NCBI GenBank assembly: GCA_965234335.1
Contig: OZ248456.1
Span: 62,001 to 126,000 of the forward strand
Source: Leadbetterella lacustris
GTDB taxonomy: Bacteria > Bacteroidota > Bacteroidia > Cytophagales > Spirosomataceae
Length of the DNA stretch: 64,000 bases
Direction: 5' to 3'
The notes beneath the pieces are model-generated. The model was not told the origin of the DNA, ran no database searches, and saw only the letters and a list, made by a program, of their open reading frames with translations. A program made the position numbers and the translations under genes. Position 1 is the stretch's first letter; each line of letters starts with the position of its first letter. Below are positions 25,329 to 34,009 of this stretch, one piece after another.

Positions 25329-27752
25329 CTACTTCATATCCACAATAGTAACACCCTGCCCACCACGGTCAGCGTGTTCGTCGGACATCTTTTTTACCGA
25401 TTTATAATGCTTTAGGTGATTCCTGACCAAGTTTCTAAGTATTCCATCGCCTTTGCCATGCACAATTCTGAGCTGCGGGTATCCTAGAAATATGGCGTCA
25501 TCCATTAACAAATCCACTTCATGCAGTGCCTCCTCTCCTCTTTTCCCTCTGATATCCAGATTAAAACTGAAATTGACCATCTTTTCGTTGATGTCTATTC
25601 CTTTAAGGTTTTCTTTCGGTGTTTCTTTTACCGCAGACTTAAATTCTTTTTTTGAGACCTTTTCCAATCTACTCAGTTTGATATTGGATTTTAATTCACC
25701 CAAAGATACCTCTGCATCTTTTCCATTAAGGCTAACTACTTGTCCAAAAGTTTCTTGGCCGATAATTTTAACAAAATCACCTTGAGCTATTTTTCCATCG
25801 GCTTTCTGAAAAACATCTGTTGCCTGCTTTTGAGCTAGTGCTTTTTCTGGTTTTAATTTCTCTTTCTGAAATTCTTCCAGTTGTTTTCTGACTTCTTTGG
25901 TAGATTCTTTCTCCGCCTTGTTTTCTTTAATTTCACGAATAGTGCTTTCTATCTGCTTATTGGCATCTTTCAGTAAGACTTTAGCACTTTCTTTGGCTTC
26001 GTTCAATATTCGCTTTTTGTCAGTTTCTAAGAAATTTTTCAGACCATTATACTGCTCAATCTTTTGTTTTAGTTCAGTCGTTTCCTTTTTGAGCAGTGCA
26101 TTTTGTTCGGCAAATACTTTCTTTTCTATTTCAAGTTCTTTGAGCAATTTTTCAAAATTTACCTGACTTTTGCCGAGCTTTCGTTTAGAATTCTCAATAA
26201 TATGTCTTGGTAAACCAATTTTCTGAGCCACCTCCAAGGCAAACGAACTTCCGGGCTGCCCCATTTCAAGCTCATACAATGGGTCAAGATGTTCTGCATC
26301 AAACTTCATGGCTCCGTTTATAAGGCCCTCGTTTTTGTCTGCAAATATTTTGAGATTGGTGTAGTGGGTGTTTACCACACCAAAAGCTCTGTTTTTTAGT
26401 AAATTCTCCAAAATAGATTCGGCAATAGCTCCACCCAAACTCGGCTCTGTACCAGTTCCAAATTCATCAATCAAAAACAGGGTGTGTTTATCAGAATGCA
26501 CCAAAAACTCACGCATGTTGGTGAGGTGTGAACTGTAGGTACTGAGGTCATTTTCAATACTTTGCTCATCACCAATATCTATAAAAACGTTCTTAAAAAT
26601 TCCAACTTTCGAATCTGGCGAAACAGGTACTAGAAGGCCACATTGGGCCATGTATTGGATAAGCCCGATGGTCTTCAACATCACCGACTTACCGCCGGCA
26701 TTTGGGCCGGAAACCACCAAAATCCTATTTTGCGAATCCAAAACCACACGTAAAGGAATGATGGATTTGTTGAGTTTTTTATGAGCCAAAAACAAAAGTG
26801 GATGCACAGCTTTAGTCCAATCTACAATGGATTCATTGAGCAGAAGCGGACTTGTGGCGTCAATTTTTTGAGCCAATTTGGCCTTTGCTCGTATAAAATC
26901 CATCAAGCCAAGAAACTGATAGGATTTTTCAAGATCAGCAATATGCGGTCGTAAGGCAGAAGTTAAACTTTCGAGAATCCTGATCACTTCTCTCCTTTCT
27001 TTGATCTCAAGATCACGGATTTCGTTATTGGCTTCCAAAACTTCTCCTGGCTCCACGAAGGCAATCTGACCAGAGGTAGATTCGTCATGCACAAAGCCTT
27101 GAAGTTTACGTTTATGTTCGGCCAAAAGAGGCAAAACCAACCTGCCATTTCGATAAGCCAAACTCATATCTTCACTTATCCAACCAGAGTTTTTGGCGGT
27201 TCTATAGATACGCTCTAATGTACGCTTTACGTTGTTTTGCTCAACAGAAAGCTTTCTCCGTATATCGTAAAGTTCCTTGGAGGCGTTGTCTTTCACTTTT
27301 CCCTTCTCATCAATCACCCCTCCTATTTGGGCAATCAAACTACTCCAACCCTCTTGCTTATCGGCGGGTAGTGTATTTTGCATCAATCCACGCAATTGCG
27401 GATACCTACCTTCTTCTTTATTTTTGAAAAAATGAATGATTTGTTGAATGGTAGTCAACGAAAGTTTGATATCAAAAAATTCCTCTTCGTCCAGATAAGA
27501 ACCCTCAAGAGCCGCTCTTTTTAGAAACGGAATGACATCTAAATAATTTTGATTCGGAAAAGAAGATTCCAATTGAAGTATCAATCTAAACTCGGCAGTT
27601 TGGTCAATCATCCTTTTGATGATATCGAATCTATCCGAAAATCTGATTTTTTCTACAAACGAACGTCCAAGCGAACTCACACATTCATCCGCTACCAACG
27701 ACCTGATTTTGTCAAAACCTAACTTAACCTCAATGTTTTGGGGGTATAACAT
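25329..27752 (-). CDS. mutS2: Endonuclease MutS2
   Basis: 807 residues. It lacks the mismatch-recognition domain of MutS. Order: N-terminal core/clamp, ATPase with Walker A GPNAGGKSVMLKT (about 347-359) and Walker B LFLIDEFGTGTE (about 421-432), a long coiled coil (about 530-640), a KOW-like segment and a C-terminal Smr nuclease domain (about 730-805: LDIRGKRGEEA, RIVHGKGDGIL). MutS2 acts on branched DNA and, in some bacteria, on collided ribosomes. Single gene with its own promoter. Confidence 0.95.
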   Translation of the reverse strand: MLYPQNIEVKLGFDKIRSLVADECVSSLGRSFVEKIRFSDRFDIIKRMIDQTAEFRLILQLESSFPNQNYLDVIPFLKRAALEGSYLDEEEFFDIKLSLTTIQQIIHFFKNKEEGRYPQLRGLMQNTLPADKQEGWSSLIAQIGGVIDEKGKVKDNASKELYDIRRKLSVEQNNVKRTLERIYRTAKNSGWISEDMSLAYRNGRLVLPLLAEHKRKLQGFVHDESTSGQIAFVEPGEVLEANNEIRDLEIKERREVIRILESLTSALRPHIADLEKSYQFLGLMDFIRAKAKLAQKIDATSPLLLNESIVDWTKAVHPLLFLAHKKLNKSIIPLRVVLDSQNRILVVSGPNAGGKSVMLKTIGLIQYMAQCGLLVPVSPDSKVGIFKNVFIDIGDEQSIENDLSTYSSHLTNMREFLVHSDKHTLFLIDEFGTGTEPSLGGAIAESILENLLKNRAFGVVNTHYTNLKIFADKNEGLINGAMKFDAEHLDPLYELEMGQPGSSFALEVAQKIGLPRHIIENSKRKLGKSQVNFEKLLKELEIEKKVFAEQNALLKKETTELKQKIEQYNGLKNFLETDKKRILNEAKESAKVLLKDANKQIESTIREIKENKAEKESTKEVRKQLEEFQKEKLKPEKALAQKQATDVFQKADGKIAQGDFVKIIGQETFGQVVSLNGKDAEVSLGELKSNIKLSRLEKVSKKEFKSAVKETPKENLKGIDINEKMVNFSFNLDIRGKRGEEALHEVDLLMDDAIFLGYPQLRIVHGKGDGILRNLVRNHLKHYKSVKKMSDEHADRGGQGVTIVDMK

Positions 27753-27776
27753 CCCTGCTTTTTTAATGATTTTTCA

Positions 27777-27807
27777 CAAAAGTAACGCTATTTGAAGTGT
27801 ATTTAAA
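27777..27807 (-). promoter_or_regulatory. mutS2 promoter
   Basis: On the minus strand TTTA, a 19-bp spacer, then TACTTTTG (27777-27784), 24 bp before the ATG. Same spacing as the uppS promoter. Confidence 0.55.
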
Positions 27808-27945
27808 ATGTAATTGTTTAGAAAAAGAAGAGATTAAATCAGCGGAAGTTCAAAAACACACTAATCAAAATTACACTGTAAAAAAACTGGGAGACATTTA
27901 TGCAGAGAAAGACAGAAAAACTAGGCACATAAAAAAAACGAAAAC

Positions 27946-28830
27946 TTAAATAAATGTCCTAGAACCAGCATAGTTTTCTCTAAACTCTTTGGGTGTCAAA
28001 TTTTTCTTTTTTCTAAATAATCTATTAAAGTAAGAAATGTTATTAAAACCACACTTATAGGCTATTTCAGCGATGGTTTCGCTCGAATCTATCAATAGCC
28101 GTGTGGCATATCCCAATCGTATTTCGTTCAAACTATCGATAAAAGTTTTCCCTGTTCGTTTTTTAATAAATCTACTAAACGACACCTCCGTCATGTCGGC
28201 CAATTTAGAGACGTCTGCCAAAGTGATGTCCTTGTTGTAGTTTTTTCTCAAAAACTCAAAGACCTTCTCCAATCTTCTACTGTTGTAAGACACTGTATTG
28301 TCACTAAAAGTAGCGTTAGATAGCAGTTGGATATTTCTACTCGTAGAAAGGTCGTGAAGAATTGAAAGCAACTCCAGAACAGAATCAAAGCCTGTCTTGT
28401 TGGCTAAAGTGAGGATTCTATCTTTCAAAGTAAAGGCAGTTTCAGATGAAAAAGAAATACCTTTTTGAGATTTTTCTAGCAGATTCTTGATAAAATGAAG
28501 CTGGTTTCGCTGCAAAAACCTAGTCTCAAACAAATCGTTATGAAACTGTATGGTAACTTCGGTTATTTTGTCCTTTTCATTATCAAATTTATAATTGTGG
28601 GTAATCCACCCATGCGGAATATTGGAACCTACCAATACCAACTCAATATCTTCAATTTCTTGAGCATGGTCACCCACGACTCGCTTAACTCCCCTCCCAT
28701 TCAAAATGAAATTAAGCTCAAATTCATTGTGATAATGTATTGGGAAATCAAAAAAAGTTTTTTCACGAGCAAAAATTGTAAAGCAATCATACGGAGTAAG
28801 TGGTGTAATCTCTTTAATTATTTCGCTCAT
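27946..28830 (-). CDS. AraC-family regulator, probable regulator of the mannobiose operon
   Basis: 294 residues. N-terminal cupin sensor domain (about 20-110: FPIHYHNEFELNFILNGRG in parts, NIPHGWI) and C-terminal double HTH (about 195-290: DVSKLADMTEVSFSRFIKKRTG in parts, TIAEIAYKCGFNNISYFNRLFRK in parts). Such proteins sense a sugar through the cupin and bind direct repeats. It is divergent to the symporter-GH130-epimerase operon, so mannobiose or a derived disaccharide is a reasonable ligand. A hybrid two-component or ECF regulator, common in PULs, is absent. Confidence 0.9.
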   Translation of the reverse strand: MSEIIKEITPLTPYDCFTIFAREKTFFDFPIHYHNEFELNFILNGRGVKRVVGDHAQEIEDIELVLVGSNIPHGWITHNYKFDNEKDKITEVTIQFHNDLFETRFLQRNQLHFIKNLLEKSQKGISFSSETAFTLKDRILTLANKTGFDSVLELLSILHDLSTSRNIQLLSNATFSDNTVSYNSRRLEKVFEFLRKNYNKDITLADVSKLADMTEVSFSRFIKKRTGKTFIDSLNEIRLGYATRLLIDSSETIAEIAYKCGFNNISYFNRLFRKKKNLTPKEFRENYAGSRTFI

Positions 28831-29095
28831 GTTTTAATGGTAATTGTTGTGCAAATAAAGTCAATTTAATATTATAAATATACTTTTAAACAAAAAAACC
28901 ATTAACCAACTAGAAACAAAGGAATTAAACTAAAAAAAATACACTAAAACAGCAAAAAAACATTACCCATACCTCTTACAGATGAATGTTTGATATTATA
29001 ATTAAATCAAATGATAAAATAGTATCATTAATAGAAAAACATTTTCATTTACTTTGCAATTGTATTTAATCACTAAAAATTGTAAATATTGCCGG

Positions 29096-29140
29096 ATTAG
29101 CGAAACCTGTAAATTTTTAACCTAAAGAATTAGCGAAACC
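29096..29140 (+). promoter_or_regulatory. Pair of 12-bp direct repeats, candidate operator
   Basis: ATTAGCGAAACC occurs at 29096-29107 and again at 29129-29140, exactly 33 bp apart, about three helical turns. AraC-family proteins bind tandem direct repeats, so these could be sites for the neighbouring regulator. Not tested; they could also be RNA elements in the leader. Confidence 0.45.
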
Positions 29141-29233
29141 AAGCGATAAGACTAATAATCTTCGGTGAATAGATTACAAAAAAAATGGTTTTTGATTAAC
29201 ATCATAGGTTTAAAAAGTAATTTTAAATTCAGA

Positions 29234-29269
29234 TTTGGGAGAGTTTTTAATTCTCTCAAATTTTTTTTA
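29234..29269 (+). terminator. Terminator-like hairpin in the leader
   Basis: TTTGGGAGA (29234-29242) pairs with TCTCTCAAA (29252-29260) over 9 bp with one G-T pair; 9-nt loop, then eight T. There is no gene upstream on this strand, so it ends either a leader transcript (attenuation) or a small RNA. Confidence 0.7.
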
Positions 29270-29440
29270 TTGACTCTCTAATCCTATTATATTGAGACGA
29301 TAATCCAAATTTTATACCCTTTTTATTCAATTAAATCACATTAAAACATTATAAAACAAATAAAAAAACCCCTCAGAACTATTTAAAAAAACATATAAAC
29401 CCTTAAAAGTCTAATTAAGAACAAAATCAACCATTAATTC

Positions 29441-31270
29441 ATGAAACTACAAACTTTGGATTTTGCCGTTATAGTGTTCTATTTGGTTATAGTTTCCTCC
29501 ATTGGCATTGTCCTGCGAAACAAGGCAACAAACTCGAAAAACGAGTATATGCTAGGTGGCAAAACCCTTCCGTTTTGGATGTTGGGCATTTCTAATGCAT
29601 CGGGCATGTTTGATATCTCGGGCACTATTTGGATGGTATCCATCATGTTTGTTTATGGCCTTAAAAGTATTTGGTTGGTATGGTTATGGCCCGTTTTTAA
29701 TCAAGTATTCTTGTTTTCCTATCTGGCAGTTTGGCTTAGACGTTCAAACGCCTCAACTGGAGCCGAATGGATGATTACACGCTTTGGCAAAGGGAAAGAC
29801 GCCATGCGGTCTCACAAAATAATCATTGCGTTTGCACTATTAAGTTGTTTTGGTTTTATGGCTTATGGCTTCATTGGACTTGGTAAATTTATAGAAATCT
29901 TCCTTCCATTTGAATCAATTCAAGCCTACATTCCATTCCATGTTTCGCCAGAATTTACACCTCATTTTTATGGTATTATTTTTACCATATTTGCTGTTTT
30001 TTATTCAATTTTAGGCGGAATGAAAAGTATAGTTTGGGCTGACTTAATCCAATATGCATTAATGGCATTGGGCTCAGTAAGTATTGCACTTATAGCCATG
30101 AACCAACTCAATGGCCAAGTACTGCCTGTTCCAAGTGGCTGGACAGAACTTTCATTTGGCTGGAATCTCAACCTCGATTGGTCGAATATCATATCCGAGG
30201 TAAACCTTAAAATAAAGGACGATAAATTTTCACCCTTTGGTATGTTTTTCTCATTAATGGTAACCAAAGGTATTTTGGCATCACTTGCTGGACCAGCTCC
30301 AAACTATGACATGCAGAAAATCCTTTCTTCAAAATCACCTAGAGAAGCTGCATTGATGAGCATGTTTGTCAATATCGTTTTGTTGCCTACACGGTATTTC
30401 ATGATCATTGGTTTTACGGTTTTGGGATTACTCTACTTTAAAGAATTAAATATCCAAACCCCCACCGGAAGTTTAGATTTTGAGAGAATACTTCCCGCTT
30501 CTATCGTGAAATTTGCCCCAGCAGGTCTTTTGGGGTTGTTTTTGGTAGAACTCATGGCGGCCTTTATGGGTACTTTCGCTGGCACACTCAATGCAGCTCA
30601 AGCTTATATAGTCAACGACATTTACCTAAAAGACATTAAACCCCAAGCCAGCAATAAAGAAATAAATCGGATGAATTATTGGGTTGGCATTTTGGTGGTG
30701 TTGATTAGTATTGTTTTGGGCATTTTTGCTAAAGATGTCAATAGTGTTCTGCAGTGGATTGTCGGAGCTTTGTATGGCGGCTATATTGCAGCCAATGTTT
30801 TAAAATGGCACTGGTGGCGTTTCAATGGCAATGGATTCTTTTATGGAATGGCTGCCGGTATCATATCAGCAATGATTTTACCATATATCTTCCCAGACGC
30901 CCTGCCTCTATACTATTTCCCAATCATTCTAATATTGTCTTTTGCGGGTTCGGTTTTAGGATCTAAACTTACACCTGCTACAGAAATGACTGTTTTGATG
31001 GATTTCTATAAATCTGTAAAACCATGGGGTTTTTGGAAACCTGTGCACGAGGAAGTCATAAAAACCGACCCAAGTTTTGAAGCAAATGACAGATTCAAGT
31101 GGGACATGTTCAATGTACTAGTAGGAACAACAGCACAAACGGCCATAACGGCATTACCCGTGTTCATTGTTTTAATGTTACCGAGCCAAATTCTTATAAC
31201 AACATTGGTATTAACAATAACTGTTCTAATACTTTGGAAAACTTGGTATAATCAACTTCCTAAAGATTAA
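29441..31270 (+). CDS. Sodium:solute symporter (SSS family), probable mannobiose/mannosylglucose importer
   Basis: 609 residues, about 14 transmembrane helices. It begins MKLQTLDFAVIVFYLVIVSS in parts and shows the SSS landmarks NEYMLGGKTLPFWM (about 33-46) and the GGMKSIVWADLIQYALM segment (about 190-206). It would bring disaccharide across the inner membrane with Na+. The immediate partners GH130 and epimerase (9-bp and 11-bp gaps) form one operon, and this gene set matches the mannobiose operon known from Bacteroides fragilis. Substrate is inferred from that context. Confidence 0.9.
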   Translation: MKLQTLDFAVIVFYLVIVSSIGIVLRNKATNSKNEYMLGGKTLPFWMLGISNASGMFDISGTIWMVSIMFVYGLKSIWLVWLWPVFNQVFLFSYLAVWLRRSNASTGAEWMITRFGKGKDAMRSHKIIIAFALLSCFGFMAYGFIGLGKFIEIFLPFESIQAYIPFHVSPEFTPHFYGIIFTIFAVFYSILGGMKSIVWADLIQYALMALGSVSIALIAMNQLNGQVLPVPSGWTELSFGWNLNLDWSNIISEVNLKIKDDKFSPFGMFFSLMVTKGILASLAGPAPNYDMQKILSSKSPREAALMSMFVNIVLLPTRYFMIIGFTVLGLLYFKELNIQTPTGSLDFERILPASIVKFAPAGLLGLFLVELMAAFMGTFAGTLNAAQAYIVNDIYLKDIKPQASNKEINRMNYWVGILVVLISIVLGIFAKDVNSVLQWIVGALYGGYIAANVLKWHWWRFNGNGFFYGMAAGIISAMILPYIFPDALPLYYFPIILILSFAGSVLGSKLTPATEMTVLMDFYKSVKPWGFWKPVHEEVIKTDPSFEANDRFKWDMFNVLVGTTAQTAITALPVFIVLMLPSQILITTLVLTITVLILWKTWYNQLPKD

Positions 31271-31279
31271 AAAAATAAA

Positions 31280-32449
31280 ATGGATAATAAAGAGAAGATT
31301 CAACACTTAACAAAACTCAAAGAAGAATTGCTAGAGAGAAAAAATTCTCCTTTAACTACTGGAAATGGCATATATGAAAAATTCGAATTCCCGATTCTAA
31401 CCGCAGATCATATTCCTTTGGAATGGGAATATGACCTCAATCTCGCCACGAATCCTTTTTTGATGAAAAGGAACATCATAAATGCCACATTTAACTCAGG
31501 AGCAATAAAATTTCAAAACAAATATTTGCTTTGTGTTCGAGTAGAAGGTGCCGATAGGAAGTCTTTTTTTGCAATGGCCGAAAGCCCAAATGGCGTAGAT
31601 AATTTTAGATTTTGGGAATATCCTGTTACTATGCCAGAGACTGAAATTCCCGACGGAAATGTTTATGACATGCGTCTAGTAGAACATCAGGATGGCTGGA
31701 TTTATGGCTTGTTTTGTACCGAACGAAAAGACCCAAATGCCAAGCATGGAGATGAGTCTTCTGCCATAGCACAGTGTGGAATAACCCGAACAAAGGATTT
31801 TATACAATGGGAAAGACTACCTGACCTAAAAACACCGTCACCACAACAAAGAAATGCGGTTCTACATCCCGAATTTGTGAATGGCAAATATGCTTTTTAT
31901 ACCCGACCACAAGACGGTTTTATTGAAGCCGGCACTGGTGGTGGAATAGGATTTGGTTTTTGCGATAGCATGTCCAATGCCATCATTGACAAGGAATATA
32001 TTTTGGACGAAAAAAAATATCATACCGTTTATGAGGTCAAAAATGGCCAAGGACCTGCACCTATCAAAACTTCAGATGGCTGGCTACACCTGGCACATGG
32101 GGTAAGAAATACGGCAGCAGGTTTAAGATATGTCCTTTATATGTTCCTAACTGATTTACAAGACCTTACAAAAGTAACCTATAAACCAGCAGGGTATTTT
32201 TTAGCCCCTGATGGCGACGAAAGAGTTGGAGATGTTTCTAATGTGGCTTTTTGTAACGGCTGGATTGTAGATACTGACGGCAAGGTTTTCATATACTATG
32301 CCTCCTCGGATACCCGCATGCATGTGGCCACAACCACCATACCAAAACTTCTAGATTATTGCAAAAATACGTCGTCTGATAGTTTTAGCCCAGCCTCTTC
32401 GGTTGAAAAAATAAAACAATTGATAGACGCAAATAAGAAATTATCATAA
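31280..32449 (+). CDS. GH130 4-O-beta-D-mannosyl-D-glucose phosphorylase
   Basis: 389 residues, matching the size of the mannosylglucose phosphorylases. With phosphate it splits mannosyl-1,4-glucose to mannose-1-phosphate and glucose in the cytoplasm (no signal peptide). Five-bladed propeller family GH130: the proposed catalytic aspartate in NVYDMRL is D130; phosphate-binding basic residues lie in CVRVEGADRKS and near HGVRN; TPSPQQRNAVLHPEF is typical of the mannosylglucose-type subgroup. Flanked by symporter and epimerase. It could alternatively act on longer manno-oligosaccharides, but the partner epimerase argues for mannosylglucose. Confidence 0.93.
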   Translation: MDNKEKIQHLTKLKEELLERKNSPLTTGNGIYEKFEFPILTADHIPLEWEYDLNLATNPFLMKRNIINATFNSGAIKFQNKYLLCVRVEGADRKSFFAMAESPNGVDNFRFWEYPVTMPETEIPDGNVYDMRLVEHQDGWIYGLFCTERKDPNAKHGDESSAIAQCGITRTKDFIQWERLPDLKTPSPQQRNAVLHPEFVNGKYAFYTRPQDGFIEAGTGGGIGFGFCDSMSNAIIDKEYILDEKKYHTVYEVKNGQGPAPIKTSDGWLHLAHGVRNTAAGLRYVLYMFLTDLQDLTKVTYKPAGYFLAPDGDERVGDVSNVAFCNGWIVDTDGKVFIYYASSDTRMHVATTTIPKLLDYCKNTSSDSFSPASSVEKIKQLIDANKKLS

Positions 32450-32460
32450 AAACCGTCAGG

Positions 32461-33639
32461 ATGCATTTAAGTGTTTTCAAACAAGAAATCAGAATGGAAG
32501 GAGATGCTATTCTAGATTTTTGGGCTAAAAATAGTTTGGACTTGGTAAACAGTGGTTTTATTGGGAAGTTGGACTACTCCGGCGAAATAGACTATTCATT
32601 CGTAAAGGGCGGCGTCTTAAACGCTAGAATACTTTGGACTTTTTCTTCGGCTTTTTTGGCAACCAGAAATACAGTTTATAAAGAAATAGCAGAAAGATCA
32701 TTTGAATACATAAAAAAGCACCTGATTGACCATGCAAATGGTGGAACTTACTGGTCAGTAGACGCATTAGGCAACAAAATGGACGGCCGAAAACAGATTT
32801 ACGGATTGGCATTTGCTATTTATGGTTTTTCAGAATATTACAAAATATCGAAAAATCCGGAAGCTCTAGAAATAGCAAAAAAACTATACCTAGAAATAGA
32901 AAAGCATAGCTTTGACCATAAATCCAATGGTTATTTTGAAGCTTTTGCGGAAGACTGGAGTGCATTATCTGACGTGCGATTAAGCAATAAGGATTTAAAT
33001 GCCACAAAAACCATGAACACGCATCTGCATATTTTAGAAGCCTACACCAATTTATACACCATATTTACAGACAAGCAGTTAGCCGATAAAATTGAGAATC
33101 TTTTAGGAGTTTTCGATGAAAAAATTATTGACACAACTTTTGGGCAATTAAACCTTTTTTTTGACAATGATTGGAATTCATTGAGCAAACGATTTAGTTT
33201 CGGACATGACATAGAAGCCTCTTGGCTTTTGCTTGATGCGGCTTTGGCAATTCAAAAAAATAAAAAGATCGAAAAATGGAAAAATAAAGCCATTCAGATA
33301 TCAGAAATAATCCTAAAAAAAATAAACCCTGACGGAAGCCTTTATCATGAAATTGATTTAGAAACTATGTACATCGACAAACACCGTGAATGGTGGGTAA
33401 GTGCTGAGGCTATGGTTGGGTTTGTAAATGCATACCAATTAACCAACGAGAAGAAATATTTAAATGCGGTTTTCAGCCTTTGGGATTTTATTAAAAAACA
33501 TATCAAAGATACCGAAAACGGTGAGTGGCATTGGGGAGTTTTGGATGATTATTCCAAAATGAAAGAAGATAGAATGGGATTTTGGAAATGCCCCTATCAT
33601 AATTATAGAGCCTGTCAAGAAATTCTTGAACGCCTTTGA
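32461..33639 (+). CDS. AGE-family 2-epimerase (mannobiose/cellobiose 2-epimerase), cytoplasmic
   Basis: 392 residues, (alpha/alpha)6 barrel, no signal peptide. It epimerises the reducing-end sugar of beta-1,4-disaccharides, here probably mannobiose to mannosylglucose for the GH130 enzyme. Catalytic-site residues are visible: H188/H190 in NTHLHILEAYTN, H249 in FGHDIEASW and H380 in KCPYHNYRAC, with the WWVSAEAMVG wall. Third gene of the symporter operon. A secreted paralogue lies at 54261-55556. Confidence 0.93.
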   Translation: MHLSVFKQEIRMEGDAILDFWAKNSLDLVNSGFIGKLDYSGEIDYSFVKGGVLNARILWTFSSAFLATRNTVYKEIAERSFEYIKKHLIDHANGGTYWSVDALGNKMDGRKQIYGLAFAIYGFSEYYKISKNPEALEIAKKLYLEIEKHSFDHKSNGYFEAFAEDWSALSDVRLSNKDLNATKTMNTHLHILEAYTNLYTIFTDKQLADKIENLLGVFDEKIIDTTFGQLNLFFDNDWNSLSKRFSFGHDIEASWLLLDAALAIQKNKKIEKWKNKAIQISEIILKKINPDGSLYHEIDLETMYIDKHREWWVSAEAMVGFVNAYQLTNEKKYLNAVFSLWDFIKKHIKDTENGEWHWGVLDDYSKMKEDRMGFWKCPYHNYRACQEILERL

Positions 33640-34009
33640 GCAAATATTCAAGCTAGAAAAGCATAGGGTTGTTCCCATAATTTTTTAAAAAAACTCCATC
33701 TAAGTTCCGACAGGGCTGCATCAGAGGCATGTAATGCTATTAAAAAACATACGTAAACTCATTTTTTTAATAAAAAACAATCTAACGACCATTTAAAAAA
33801 ATTGTTTGAATCGATATTAAGCAAAATATAAAGGGCAAAAATTCTCAAAAAAAACTTGAATTTATCACTAGAATTGTCCTGATTTATCCATTCAAAATAC
33901 AATTTCTTCAATTCCTCGTTTTTTAGTGAAATTATATATTGAAAATATCTAATTTCTTTTAAATTGCACTAATAAACTATTTTTCTATTTTTAAATCAAA
34001 TTTCAAACT
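33640..34009. other. 370-bp gap before susC
   Basis: Very AT-rich, no ORF, no RNA gene recognised, and no TAnnTTTG box. Because there is no strong terminator after the epimerase gene, susC may be partly read from the upstream operon or from an unrecognised promoter here. Confidence 0.5.

Larger units (their letters stand above)
28831..29440. promoter_or_regulatory. 610-bp divergent control region of the mannobiose operon
   Basis: No ORF. It separates the AraC regulator from the symporter. On the plus strand it contains a weak -7-like TTACTTTG (29049-29056), two perfect 12-bp direct repeats (29096 and 29129), and a strong terminator-like hairpin at 29234-29268, leaving about 170 nt of leader before the symporter. 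No TAnnTTTG box is seen close to the symporter start. Confidence 0.6.

Noticed and set aside
33660..33690. Possible terminator GGGTTGTTCCC followed by T-run after the epimerase gene
   Set aside because: The stem is only 3 bp, with mismatches outside it; too weak to call.
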